Origin: Candidatus Microbacterium colombiense
GTDB lineage: Bacteria > Actinomycetota > Actinomycetes > Actinomycetales > Microbacteriaceae
Reading direction: 5' to 3'
DNA: 64,000 bases
Assembly: GCA_029203165.1 (NCBI GenBank)
Contig: CP119308.1
Location: forward strand, 2,108,001 to 2,172,000
Numbering within the stretch: the stretch's first letter is position 1; each line of letters begins with the position of its first letter. Position numbers and translations under genes: made by a program. This document shows, piece after piece, positions 49,753 to 59,041 of the stretch. Below the pieces are notes generated by a model. The model ran no database searches. It saw only the letters and a program-made list of their open reading frames with translations, and was not told where the DNA came from.

Positions 49753-50744
49753 TGGCTGCCCGGATTCCCGCGGAGGAGCGCCTGACGAATCTCGTCGTGG
49801 CGCTGATGGCCACGGAGATCGGGCTCACCAAGCAGCAGATCCTCGACAATGTCTCCGGATATCGCCAACGTGCGCATGCGGGGACGCGGTCGGACGCGCT
49901 GGAGAAGATGTTCGAGCGCGACAAGGAAGAGCTTCGTTCACTCGGGGTTCCGATCGAGACCATCGGCGACGCTGCCGATCCGAACGACCTCCGCGAGGCG
50001 CGTTATCGCATTCCGCAGGCGGAATACGATCTCCCGAGCGATATCGACTTCACGGCGACCGAGCTGGCCGTGCTCCGACTCGCCGGAAGCGTGTGGAGCG
50101 CCGAGTCCGCATCGGGAGACGCGCAGTCCGGCGTCCGAAAGATCCGCGCCCTCGGCATCGACGGCGACGAGCCGATCATCGGGTTCGCGCCACGCATCAC
50201 CGCTCAGGATGCCGCCTTCACGCCCCTGCAGGCGGCGATCGAGAAGAGCCGCGTGGTGACGTTCGACTATCTCAAACCCGGGGAGGACGCACCTCGACGT
50301 CGCACCGTCCGCCCGCTGGCGCTCGTCGACTACGAAGCCCGCTGGCATGTGTTCGGTATCGATGTCGACGTCGACGAGGATCGCACGTTCCTCCTCGGAC
50401 GCATCGTCGGCGACGTGAACACCTCATCGACCGGATTCGACGCCTCCTTGCGCGACGGCGCCGGGGAGCGGGCGTTGCTCGGACTGGAACGGGTCGCGGC
50501 ACAGAACTCCGCTCTGCTCGAGATCACCCCGGGAACGGAAGCGGCCCTGCGATTGGGACGCCGCGCGATGCCCGCCGCACAGGGCATCCGTGTCCCCTTC
50601 GTCGACCTCCACATCCTCGCGGATGAGATCGCATCGTATGGACCGGAGGTCCGCGTGGTGGAGCCGAGCACGTTGCGAGATGCGGTCATCGCGCGCCTGC
50701 GTGCCGTCGTCGAGGCGCATGGCGAACAGGGGAGTGCTCGATGA
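49749..50744 (+). CDS. pafB: WYL-domain transcription regulator PafB
   Basis: This encodes 331 residues. An N-terminal winged HTH (EERLTNLVVALMATEIGLTKQQIL) precedes a WYL domain (AAIEKSRVVTFDYLKPGE, RRRTVRPLALVDYEARWHVFG) and a WCX C-terminal segment. PafB and PafC form the actinobacterial DNA-damage regulator that acts with RecA-independent promoters. GTG 49749 overlaps the upstream stop; ATG 49752 is the alternative. It overlaps pafC by four bases. Confidence 0.9.
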   Translation: MMAARIPAEERLTNLVVALMATEIGLTKQQILDNVSGYRQRAHAGTRSDALEKMFERDKEELRSLGVPIETIGDAADPNDLREARYRIPQAEYDLPSDIDFTATELAVLRLAGSVWSAESASGDAQSGVRKIRALGIDGDEPIIGFAPRITAQDAAFTPLQAAIEKSRVVTFDYLKPGEDAPRRRTVRPLALVDYEARWHVFGIDVDVDEDRTFLLGRIVGDVNTSSTGFDASLRDGAGERALLGLERVAAQNSALLEITPGTEAALRLGRRAMPAAQGIRVPFVDLHILADEIASYGPEVRVVEPSTLRDAVIARLRAVVEAHGEQGSAR

Positions 50745-51724
50745 TGGCGCAGGCGAAACCTCTGCTCGCGGCCGAGCGCGTCCGCCTCTATCTCACCCTC
50801 GTCCCGTATCTCCTCGAACACGGTCAGGTGTCCCTCGCTGAGGCAGCTGAAGACTTCGGCGTGTCGACGCGTGAGATGCGGGCCATGGTCGAGAAGCTCA
50901 CCGTCATCGGTCTCCCGGGAGAATCCGGCTACTGGCAGCAGCCCCAGGAGATGTTCGACATCAACTGGGATCTCCTCGACCAGGAAGACGTCATCGAGAT
51001 CACGAACGACGTCGCGCTGCGTCGCGTGCCGCGTTTCACAGCGCGGGAAGCGGCCGCATTGCTCGCGGGACTGCAGATGGTGGCCGCCGTGCCCGCCGTG
51101 TCCGACTCCGGACTCGTCGCCGGTCTGATCTCCAAACTCTCCCGCGGCGCGGCTGATGCGCCCGCGGATGTCGTCGTCGCGCCGAGCGCGGTGGATGCCG
51201 TCCGTGAGGTCGTCGCTCGCGGGGTGCAGGAGGGCCGTGCGGTCTCCTTCACCTATCAGGCGCCCGACGCGGAACCCACGACACGAACCGTCGACCCGGT
51301 ACAGATCCTCATCACGAACGCGCAGTGGTACCTGCAGGGGTGGTGCCATCTGCGCCAGGCCATGCGCACATTCCATCTCGATCGGGTCAGCGATCCGCGG
51401 ATCACCGACATCGAGATCACTCATGGCGGCGACCATGTGCCCGAGGCCTTCGCCAGTCTCTCCGATGAGCGGGAAGCGGTGGTGCGACTTCCCGAACGAC
51501 TCGCGCCCTTGCTCGGCGCTTTCCTTCCCGAGGCGAGCGTGGAGACGAACCGAGGGTTCGTGACCGCGCTCCTTCATCTGGCGGATCCCCGTGGGATCAA
51601 GCGCCTCGCAGCTCGCTTCGGCGGCGGGATGGAGGTGCTCGAACCTGCTGTCGCGCGAACGGCTGCGCGGGAGTGGGCGGCCTCCGGACTTGCGCTCTAC
51701 CACCGGCCCGATTCCGAGGATTGA
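50741..51724 (+). CDS. pafC: WYL-domain transcription regulator PafC
   Basis: This encodes 327 residues with the same layout as PafB: HTH (ERVRLYLTLVPYLLEHGQVSLAEAAEDFGVSTREM), then a WYL domain (GVQEGRAVSFTYQAPDAEPTTRTVDPVQIL, AQWYLQGWCHLRQAMRTFHLDRVSD) and WCX region. It partners PafB. A TGA at 51722-51724 is followed by the tatA promoter box TAGACT (51729-51734). Confidence 0.9.
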   Translation: MMAQAKPLLAAERVRLYLTLVPYLLEHGQVSLAEAAEDFGVSTREMRAMVEKLTVIGLPGESGYWQQPQEMFDINWDLLDQEDVIEITNDVALRRVPRFTAREAAALLAGLQMVAAVPAVSDSGLVAGLISKLSRGAADAPADVVVAPSAVDAVREVVARGVQEGRAVSFTYQAPDAEPTTRTVDPVQILITNAQWYLQGWCHLRQAMRTFHLDRVSDPRITDIEITHGGDHVPEAFASLSDEREAVVRLPERLAPLLGAFLPEASVETNRGFVTALLHLADPRGIKRLAARFGGGMEVLEPAVARTAAREWAASGLALYHRPDSED

Positions 51725-51769
51725 TCTGTAGACTGGACGGAATCGCCCACCGACGACGGGATTCTCATC

Positions 51770-52003
51770 ATGGCTGGACTCCAAGGCTGGCACCTTCTGA
51801 TCGTGCTCGCCGTGATCCTTCTTCTGTTCGGCGCTGCGAAGCTGCCGGCGCTCGCGAAGAGCATGGGCCAGTCCGCTCGCGTCTTCAAGGGAGAGATGAA
51901 GGCGATGAAGGAGGAAGACGCGGATCGCGCCGACTCCACCGCTGTCGAGCCCACCACGGTGAAGGACTCGGGCACCGACCCTGAGACTCCGCCTCGCACC
52001 TGA
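51770..52003 (+). CDS. tatA: Twin-arginine translocase subunit TatA
   Basis: This encodes 77 residues. A single N-terminal membrane helix (HLLIVLAVILLLFG), the hinge AAKLPALAKSMGQSARVFKGEMK amphipathic helix, and an acidic tail are typical. It forms the pore of the Tat export system with TatC, encoded next. TAGACT at 51729-51734 fits a -10. Confidence 0.93.
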   Translation: MAGLQGWHLLIVLAVILLLFGAAKLPALAKSMGQSARVFKGEMKAMKEEDADRADSTAVEPTTVKDSGTDPETPPRT

Positions 52004-52009
52004 CCGCCC

Positions 52010-52820
52010 GTGGTAGCCATCGAGCCGACACGGAAGGCGAAGCCGGATCGGGATCGTCGGATGTCCCTCGGCGCGCATCTCGTCGAACTGCGCAAGAGGT
52101 TGATGTATGCCGCGCTGGCGCTCGTCGTCGGCATGGTGATCGCCTTCCTGATCACTGACCCGATCATCACGTTCATCACGAAGCCGATCAACGAGATCGC
52201 CGAAGCGCGCGGCGAGGACATGACGGCGCTGGTGTACTCGACCATCACCGGTCCCTTCGACATGCGCATGCGCATCGCGTTCTCGATCGGCCTGTTCATC
52301 TCCGCACCGGTGTGGCTCTGGCAGATCTGGGCATTCATCATGCCGGGGCTCACCCGCAAGGAGATCACGCTACACGGTCGGCTTCATAGCCGCGGCCGTG
52401 CCGTTGTTCTTCGCCGGTTGCTACATCGGCATCATGATCCAGCCTCACATCATCGAGTTGATGGCCGGTTTCACTCCCGAAGGTGCGAAGAACCTCTTCC
52501 AGGCCCAGGAGTACTACGACTTCATCTTCAAGCTGATGCTCGTGATCGGCATCGCGTTCGTGCTTCCGGTGCTGCTGGTCGCCCTCAACTTCGCCGGGGT
52601 CATGTCGGGACGAGCGATCATCAAGGGGTGGCGCATCGCCGTCCTCGTCGCGACGGTCTTCGCCGCACTCGCGACACCCGCCGCTGACGTGATCAGCATG
52701 CTGATGCTCGCCGGCATCCTGATCGTCCTGTTCTTCGCGGCCGCGGGTCTGTCGCTCATCTTCGACCGGCGCAGAAGCAAGCGTGCCGCTGCGAGCGGAC
52801 TGCTGCCGGACTCCGCATGA
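52010..52820 (+). pseudogene. tatC: Twin-arginine translocase subunit TatC, single frameshift
   Basis: GTG 52010 opens TatC: SLGAHLVELRKRLMYAALAL, EMTALVYSTITGPFDMRMRIA-like core and APVWLWQIWAFIMPGLTRKE. At about 52366 one extra base breaks the frame. The remainder, YTVGFIAAAVPLFFAGCYIG through MPLFFAGCYIGIMIQPHIIE to DRRRSKRAAASGLLPDSA, continues in the next frame to 52820. All six helices are present when joined (about 269 residues). TatC recognises Tat signals, so a true null should be harmful; a sequencing error is the simpler reading. Confidence 0.85.
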
Positions 52821-55291
52821 GTTCACCGTCCGAGCGATACGCGGCGGCGAGTGCCGCAGCCGACCACCCGGAGACCGCCGCCTTCGCTGCGCGTCAGAAG
52901 TTCGATCTCGACCCCTTCCAGGTTGCCGGGTGTCACGCTCTGGAACGAGGCCGCAGCGTGCTCGTCGCCGCTCCCACCGGCGCCGGGAAGACGATCGTCG
53001 GGGAGTTCGCGATCCATCTCGCGATGCAGACCCCGAATCACAAGGCGTTCTACACGACGCCGATGAAGGCGCTGTCCAACCAGAAGTTCCGTGAGCTCGT
53101 CGAGGTGTACGGGGCCGACCAGGTCGGCCTCCTGACCGGCGACACCAACATCAACGGCAATGCGCGCATCGTGGTCATGACGACCGAGGTGCTGCGGAAC
53201 ATGATCTATGCCGACTCCGCCGCACTGCGCGATCTGCGTTACGTGGTCATGGACGAGGTGCATTATCTCGCCGACCGCTTCCGGGGCGCCGTGTGGGAAG
53301 AGGTCATGATCCATCTGCCGCAGCACGTGCGGCTGGTGTCGCTGAGCGCGACGGTGTCGAACGCCGAGGAGTTCGGAGACTGGCTCGACACGGTGCGCGG
53401 CGACACCGAGGTCGTCGTCTCCGAGATCCGACCGGTGCCACTCGAACAGCACGTGCTGGTGCGAGACGATCTGCTCCCGCTCTTCGATGACAGGGCGGGG
53501 ATCGCCACCGCGCAAGTAAATCAGGAACTGATGCGCATCCGCTCGTTCACCGGGTCCAACTACGACAACAACCGCCGGGCGCAGTCCTACGTCAGCGATC
53601 GTCATGCCGGGCGCCAGGCGAAGCGCCCCGAGCGCGGTGGTCGGCGGCCCGTCCGCTCGGCGAATGTGCGCAAGATCGAACGGATGGATCGGCCGGATGT
53701 CGTCAAGCTGCTCGAACGGGCGAACCTCCTCCCTGCGATCTTCTTCATCTTCAGTCGTGTGGGGTGCGACGCCGCCGTGCAGCAGGTGCGGCGTTCCGGC
53801 ATCCGCCTGACGACCCCCGAGGAGCGAGCGGAGATCCGCGCTCTCGTGGAGGAACGCACCCGTACTCTGCAGGAGGAGGATCTCGGTGTGCTCGGCTACT
53901 GGGACTGGCTCGACAATCTCGAACGCGGTGTGGCGGCCCACCACGCCGGGCTTCTGCCCGCATTCAAGGAGGTCGTCGAGGAGCTCTTCCGCCGAAAGCT
54001 CGTGAAGGCGGTGTTCGCGACCGAGACGCTCGCTCTCGGAATCAACATGCCGGCGCGCACCGTGGTGCTCGAGAAGATGGAGAAGTTCAACGGTGAGGCG
54101 CGGGTCGCGATCACCTCGGGGGAGTACACCCAGTTGACCGGTCGTGCCGGACGCCGCGGTATCGATGTCGAAGGACACGCCGTCGTGCAGTGGACGGAGG
54201 GGATGGACCCTCAGGCCGTCGCCGCACTCGCGTCGCGCCGCACCTACCCGTTGAACTCGAGCTTCCGCCCCACGTACAACATGGCTGTGAACCTGATCGA
54301 CCTGTTCGGCAAGCCTCGGGCACGTCAGATCCTCGAGTCGTCCTTCGCCCAGTTCCAGGCGGACCGGTCCGTGGTCGGCCTGGCCCGGCAGGTCCGGGAA
54401 GCCGAGGGATCACTCGCCGGCTATCAGAAGTCGATGGCCTGCGAACACGGCGACTTCCCGGAGTACTCGGCCATCCGCCGAGAACTCAGCGACCTCGAGA
54501 AGAAGAACAAGCAGGATTCGCAGGCGCCGCGCTCCTCGCGTGAGAAGCGGATGAAGCGCATCCAGTCGTTGCGCACCGCAATGCAGCGCCACCCCTGCCA
54601 CCGGTGCCCCGATCGGGAGTCTCATTCGCGGTGGGCGGAGCGCTACTGGAAGCTCAAGAGGCAGACGGATCGCACCCGTCGTCAGATCGAGACGCGCACC
54701 GGAACCGTCGCCCGCGTGTTCGATCGAGTGGTCGAGGTCCTCGAGACACTCGACTATCTGCACGATGACGCCGGGGAGACGACCCTCACCGAGTCGGGTC
54801 GCACCATGCGTCGCATCTACGGAGATCGCGATCTGCTGGTCGCCGAGTCGCTGCGCCAGAACCTCTGGAAGGGCTTGGACGCGCCCTCTCTCGCAGCGAT
54901 GGCCTGTTGCCTCGTCTACGAACCGCGCCGCGATGAGGCGAATGCGGGGGAGCGGGGCCTGCCACGGGGCGCGTTCCGCGCCGCGTATGAGAAGACGACG
55001 ACCCTGTGGGCGCAGCTGGATGATCTGGAGAAGGATCATCACCTCCCCGGGACGGAGCCGCTCGCGGCGGGACTCGCGGGCGCGATGCACACCTGGGCAC
55101 GCGGCGGGATGCTCGATCGGGTGCTGGTCGATGCCGACATGTCGGCTGGTGATTTCGTGCGGTGGACGAAGCAGACCATCGATCTGCTCGACCAGCTGTC
55201 GATCGTCGCCGAAGACGGCGACCTCGCCCGCACGGCCCGCACGGCTCTCGACGGCGTCCGTCGTGGCATCGTCGCCTATTCGTCGATGTGA
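52817..55291 (+). CDS. helY: Ski2-like DEAD-box RNA helicase HelY
   Basis: This encodes 824 residues. Walker A is APTGAGKTIVGEFA (near 53-60), the DEVH box is VVMDEVHYLADRFRG (146-149), motif III is SLSATVSNAEEFGDW, and domain 2 contains ETLALGINMPARTVVLEKME and GRAGRRGIDVEGHAVV. A Ski2-type C-terminal region (stalk and helical bundle, with CxxC-like HPCHRCPDR near 600) follows. It is the actinobacterial relative of Mtr4/Ski2 and should unwind RNA. ATG overlaps tatC by four bases; the gene order pafB-pafC-tatA-tatC-helY matches M. tuberculosis. Confidence 0.93.
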   Translation: MSSPSERYAAASAAADHPETAAFAARQKFDLDPFQVAGCHALERGRSVLVAAPTGAGKTIVGEFAIHLAMQTPNHKAFYTTPMKALSNQKFRELVEVYGADQVGLLTGDTNINGNARIVVMTTEVLRNMIYADSAALRDLRYVVMDEVHYLADRFRGAVWEEVMIHLPQHVRLVSLSATVSNAEEFGDWLDTVRGDTEVVVSEIRPVPLEQHVLVRDDLLPLFDDRAGIATAQVNQELMRIRSFTGSNYDNNRRAQSYVSDRHAGRQAKRPERGGRRPVRSANVRKIERMDRPDVVKLLERANLLPAIFFIFSRVGCDAAVQQVRRSGIRLTTPEERAEIRALVEERTRTLQEEDLGVLGYWDWLDNLERGVAAHHAGLLPAFKEVVEELFRRKLVKAVFATETLALGINMPARTVVLEKMEKFNGEARVAITSGEYTQLTGRAGRRGIDVEGHAVVQWTEGMDPQAVAALASRRTYPLNSSFRPTYNMAVNLIDLFGKPRARQILESSFAQFQADRSVVGLARQVREAEGSLAGYQKSMACEHGDFPEYSAIRRELSDLEKKNKQDSQAPRSSREKRMKRIQSLRTAMQRHPCHRCPDRESHSRWAERYWKLKRQTDRTRRQIETRTGTVARVFDRVVEVLETLDYLHDDAGETTLTESGRTMRRIYGDRDLLVAESLRQNLWKGLDAPSLAAMACCLVYEPRRDEANAGERGLPRGAFRAAYEKTTTLWAQLDDLEKDHHLPGTEPLAAGLAGAMHTWARGGMLDRVLVDADMSAGDFVRWTKQTIDLLDQLSIVAEDGDLARTARTALDGVRRGIVAYSSM

Positions 55292-56826
55292 GAATGGGAG
55301 GGATGTCCGAGCCTCTCGCGCCTGAGCGCCCTCTTCTGCCGCTCTGGGCGGCCTCCCTCGCCGCGTTGGCGGCCGCTCTGCTCATGTACTTGGCGTATCC
55401 CGGTGCGGCGGTGTGGATCCTGGCGTTTCCGGCGACCGCGCTGCTCCTGGTCTCGATGATCGGTCGGAGGTTCTGGGGAGCGTTCCTCGTCGGCATCATC
55501 TACGGCATCCCGTTCTTCGCACTCCTGGTCTCGTGGACGTCGCGCTATCTCGGTCCCGTCCCGTGGGCGGCGCTCAGCGTGCTCGAGGGCCTGCTGACCG
55601 GTCTGGCGCTCGTGCCGATCGCGTTGGCCTACCGCTGGATCCCCCGTGCCGTCCCGCGCACCGGAGCGCGTCTCTTCCTGCTGCCGACTGTCGTGGCAGC
55701 TCTGTGGATCGGGCGCGAGGTCTTCGTGGGTTCCTGGCCGTACGGGGGCTTCCCCTGGGCGCGGATCGGGATGAGTCAGGCGGAGAGCCCGCTCGCCTCG
55801 GTGTCGTCGTGGATCGGTGTCAGCGGACTCGGATTCGTCATGGTGCTCGTTGTCGCCGTGCTGATCGAAGCGGTACGGCTTCGGCTCTGGCGGGCTCCGC
55901 TTCCCCTCATCGTGCCGGCCGCGCTGATCGTCGTGCTGGCTCTCACCCCGGCATTCCCGACGATCTCTTCCGGGTCGATGCGCATCGCAGCGGTGCAGGG
56001 CAACGGGCCGACGGGCTACTTCGACGAGCGCCCCGCGTTCTCGGTGATCGACGCGCAGACCGACGCCACGGCTCCTCTCTACGGAAAGGATGTCGACCTG
56101 GTGGTGTGGCCCGAGGGCTCGCTCGACACCGATCCGTTCCAGAATGAGGTGCTCGCCCGACGGATGACGTTGATCACGACCCGAATCGGCGCACCTCTGC
56201 TGGCGAATGCCGCGACCGGACGCGGAGGGCGATACTTCAACACGTCGATGTTGTGGACGGACGCGGGCGGGGCCACGCAGCTGCACGACAAGCGGCACCC
56301 GGTGCCGTTCGGCGAGTACGTGCCGGATCGCCCGTTCTTCAACGCACTCGCCCCGGATCTGATCGGACTGATTCAGCGCGAGTACACGCCGGGGGAGAAC
56401 CCTCCGCTGATCGACGTCGACGGGATCGGTGTCGGCCTCGCGATCTGCTTCGATGTCATCTACGACGACGTGATCACGGAGAGCGTGAACGCCGGGGCAC
56501 AGGTGCTGGTGTTCCAGACCAACAACGCCGATTTTCGCGGCACGGACGAGAATCTCCAACAGCTCGCCTTCGCCCGCATGAGGGCGATCGAGACGGGACG
56601 CAGCGTCGTCAACATCTCCACGGTGGGCACCAGCCAGATCATCCGACCCGATGGCTCCACCGTCACGAGCCTGGACGCAGGAGAGGCCGGAGCGATGCTC
56701 GAGGATGTCGAGCTCCGGTCCGGCCTCACAGCAGGTGTCGTCCTGGGCCCCTGGGTGCAGCTGCTGCTGCTCTGGGGCGGGTTGGGCACGCTCGCCGTCG
56801 GATGGTGGCGGGCCCGCCGACGCTAG
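55288..56826 (+). CDS. lnt: Apolipoprotein N-acyltransferase
   Basis: This encodes about 512 residues. Eight N-terminal membrane segments precede a nitrilase-like catalytic domain. The catalytic Glu is in VVWPEGSLDTDP, Lys in LHDKRHPVPFGEYVP and Cys in LAICFDVIYDD. It adds the third acyl chain to lipoproteins such as the two encoded in this window. GTG 55288 overlaps the helY stop (GTGA); ATG 55294 and 55303 are alternatives. It ends on the same CTAG tetranucleotide as the convergent rbpA. Confidence 0.88.
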   Translation: MRMGGMSEPLAPERPLLPLWAASLAALAAALLMYLAYPGAAVWILAFPATALLLVSMIGRRFWGAFLVGIIYGIPFFALLVSWTSRYLGPVPWAALSVLEGLLTGLALVPIALAYRWIPRAVPRTGARLFLLPTVVAALWIGREVFVGSWPYGGFPWARIGMSQAESPLASVSSWIGVSGLGFVMVLVVAVLIEAVRLRLWRAPLPLIVPAALIVVLALTPAFPTISSGSMRIAAVQGNGPTGYFDERPAFSVIDAQTDATAPLYGKDVDLVVWPEGSLDTDPFQNEVLARRMTLITTRIGAPLLANAATGRGGRYFNTSMLWTDAGGATQLHDKRHPVPFGEYVPDRPFFNALAPDLIGLIQREYTPGENPPLIDVDGIGVGLAICFDVIYDDVITESVNAGAQVLVFQTNNADFRGTDENLQQLAFARMRAIETGRSVVNISTVGTSQIIRPDGSTVTSLDAGEAGAMLEDVELRSGLTAGVVLGPWVQLLLLWGGLGTLAVGWWRARRR

Positions 56827-57206
56827 GCGCCGATCTTCTCCCTGGTCGGGTCTTCGCCCGCGCCACGTCGTGCACGGATGAACGCGAGGCGCTCCTCGAG
56901 GAGTTCTTCGAGTTCGGCACGCGTCCGACGCTCGAGGAGCATGTCCCAGTGCGTACGTGCGGCCTTCTCGTCGGTCACTTCCAGCGTCACGGCCTGTCCG
57001 TCGATGTTCAACCGGGCGTCGGCTCCACAGGACCGGCATTCCCAGGTCTGCGGCGGCTCGGCGTCGGCCGAGAACATCAGGTTCGTCACGTGACCGCATG
57101 TGTCACAGGTGTAGGTGGTCTCGCGGCGCTCCATGAAAACGACGCCCTCTTCGCTCTGTAGGCTCTGGGCGCCGAGTCGGATGCCGCGCAGGCTGCGATC
57201 TGCCAT
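56823..57206 (-). CDS. rbpA: RNA polymerase-binding protein RbpA
   Basis: This encodes 127 residues, an actinobacterial transcription activator that binds the beta subunit and sigma. The zinc-ribbon core has CDTCGH (Cys 34, 37) and CRSCGAD (Cys 57, 60). The sigma-interacting C-terminal helix is TDEKAARTHWDMLLERRT and the basic linker is visible. AGAGGA lies 8 bases before ATG 57206; TTATACC upstream fits the -10 (about 57231-57236, minus). Confidence 0.93.
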   Translation of the reverse strand: MADRSLRGIRLGAQSLQSEEGVVFMERRETTYTCDTCGHVTNLMFSADAEPPQTWECRSCGADARLNIDGQAVTLEVTDEKAARTHWDMLLERRTRAELEELLEERLAFIRARRGAGEDPTREKIGA

Positions 57207-57280
57207 TTTGTGGTCCTCTCGTCGCTGTCAGGTATAACGCTCCAGCCTGTGCGCTTCATCCACGTCCGCGGATTCGCGGC

Positions 57281-57300
57281 GGGATTCACAGCTGAATCCC
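57281..57300 (-). terminator. Short hairpin after the GDPD gene
   Basis: GGGATTCA and TGAATCCC form an 8-bp perfect stem with a CAGC loop, 11 bases beyond the GDPD stop. It could also be an operator near rbpA. Confidence 0.4.
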
Positions 57301-57311
57301 AGCGCGGCGGG

Positions 57312-58106
57312 TTATGTGCGGCGTGGCGGATCCGAGCGGCGGAGAGTCGCGAGAGCGACGTCCGCGCGGTCCGACACTACGCCGTCGACTCCTGCGGTCG
57401 CGAGCCTGATCATGTCGGCGGGCTCGTTCACGGTCCACACGTGCACTTCGACGCCATGGCGCTGGGCGCCCCGAAGCAGTGCGGGGGTGAGGATACGCAG
57501 CGCTCCGTGGCGTTCCGGGATCTGGAGCGCGTCGATTCCGCGAAGAGCACGGGCGGGGGACAAGCGCGCGGCGGTGAGCGCACGTACCGCAGCGATCGTG
57601 CGACTTCCGGCTGATGCCGCCGGCCTCATCGCGGCACCGGCCCGCATCACCGACGCGATCGTGGCTCGACGTCGAGCGTCGGAGAAACTTGTCAGCAGCA
57701 CCCGATGCGTGTGCTCGGCCACGATCGACCCGAGAGGGTCGATCGCGGCATCCGTCTTCACGTCGATGTTGAACCGTGCGTCGGGGAAGAGGTCGAGTGC
57801 CTCACTGACCGAGAGCAGACCGCCATGGTCGGCGAACAGGGAAGCAAGCTCCCGTGTGCGTACGTCGCTCACTGCTCGCGGGTCACCGATGAGCCGTTCC
57901 AACGTGGCGTCGTGGAACAGCACGACATCTCCGTCTGCCGTGACCTGACAATCGGTCTCGATGAAGTCCACGCCCGCGGCGTGGGCGGCGGCGAATGCGG
58001 CGGCGGAGTTCTCCCAGACACCGGAGTCCTCGCCCGCAACGGTCAGTAGACCGCGGTGGGCGAGGACTCGAGGGTGACGCGCCTTGTCGAAGTACGGGTG
58101 TGTCAC
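57312..58106 (-). CDS. Glycerophosphodiester phosphodiesterase
   Basis: This encodes 264 residues with a TIM-barrel. HRGLL (His 17), WENSAAAFAAA, DFIETDCQVTADGDVVLFHD and NIDVKTD carry the metal and catalytic residues. It releases glycerol 3-phosphate from deacylated phospholipids. No signal peptide is present, so it is cytosolic. GTG start at 58106 overlaps the SPFH gene stop (GTGA), so it is the third gene of an NfeD-SPFH-GDPD operon. Confidence 0.88.
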   Translation of the reverse strand: MTHPYFDKARHPRVLAHRGLLTVAGEDSGVWENSAAAFAAAHAAGVDFIETDCQVTADGDVVLFHDATLERLIGDPRAVSDVRTRELASLFADHGGLLSVSEALDLFPDARFNIDVKTDAAIDPLGSIVAEHTHRVLLTSFSDARRRATIASVMRAGAAMRPAASAGSRTIAAVRALTAARLSPARALRGIDALQIPERHGALRILTPALLRGAQRHGVEVHVWTVNEPADMIRLATAGVDGVVSDRADVALATLRRSDPPRRT

Positions 58107-59032
58107 ACGCCGGGCGTCGGGTTGATGGGCGGCTGTCCGGGCTTGGGTGTGAAGGCGCTGCCGATGCCCTTGAGCGCCTCGGTGAGCTCACTCGGGATGA
58201 TCCAGAGCTTGTTGGACTGGCCTTCGCTGATCTTCGGCAGCATCTGCAGGTACTGGTACGCCAGCAGCTTGTCATCTGGCGCTCCCTGATGGATCGCGCT
58301 GAAGACGTTCTGGATCGCCTCTGCCTCGCCCTGTGCACGCAGCACCGCTGCCTGCTTGTCACCTTCGGCCCGCAGGATCTCCGCCTGACGAGCACCTTCC
58401 GCTTCGAGGATCGCGGACTGCTTCGTTCCCTCTGCCGTCAGGATCGCCGCGCGACGGTCACGCTCGGCGCGCATCTGCTTCTCCATGGAGTCCTGGATGG
58501 AGATGGGCGGATCGATCGCCTTCAGCTCGACACGTCCGACGCGGATTCCCCACTTGCCGGTGGCCTCGTCGAGCACCACACGGAGCTGTCCGTTGATGTT
58601 GTCGCGGCTGGTCAGCGCTTCCTCGAGGTTCAGGCCACCGACGACGTTACGCAGCGTGGTGGTCGTGAGCTGTTCGACGGCGCCGAGGTAGTTGGCGATC
58701 TCGTACGTGGCCGCACGGGCATCCGTCACCTGGAAATAGACGACGGTGTCGATGGAGACGACCAGGTTGTCCTCGGTGATGACGGGCTGGGGTGGGAAGG
58801 ACACGACCTGCTCGCGCATATCGATCAGCGGCCGCAGACGATCGATGAACGGCACGAGGATGTTCAGACCGGGCATGAGGGTCTTGTGGTAGCGCCCGAG
58901 CCGCTCCACCACGCCGGCGGTGGCCTGCGGGATGATGCGGATGGATCGTGCGAGGGTGACCACCACGAAGATGATGATCGCGATCACGAGGATCCAGCCG
59001 ATTGCGGCGGGGATGAACGAGGTGTCGTTCAT
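58103..59032 (-). CDS. SPFH/Band 7 domain membrane protein (stomatin-like)
   Basis: This encodes 309 residues. An N-terminal membrane helix (IGWILVIAIIIFVVVTLARS) precedes the SPFH domain (IIPQATAGVVERLGRYHKTL, QPVITEDNLVVSIDTVVYFQ, ALTSRDNINGQLRVVLDEATGKWGIRV). A helical coiled coil of AEGTKQSAILEAEGARQAEI repeats follows. It forms membrane microdomain scaffolds. It is nine bases downstream of NfeD, the classic partner. Confidence 0.9.
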   Translation of the reverse strand: MNDTSFIPAAIGWILVIAIIIFVVVTLARSIRIIPQATAGVVERLGRYHKTLMPGLNILVPFIDRLRPLIDMREQVVSFPPQPVITEDNLVVSIDTVVYFQVTDARAATYEIANYLGAVEQLTTTTLRNVVGGLNLEEALTSRDNINGQLRVVLDEATGKWGIRVGRVELKAIDPPISIQDSMEKQMRAERDRRAAILTAEGTKQSAILEAEGARQAEILRAEGDKQAAVLRAQGEAEAIQNVFSAIHQGAPDDKLLAYQYLQMLPKISEGQSNKLWIIPSELTEALKGIGSAFTPKPGQPPINPTPGV

Positions 59033-59041
59033 GAACTGCTC

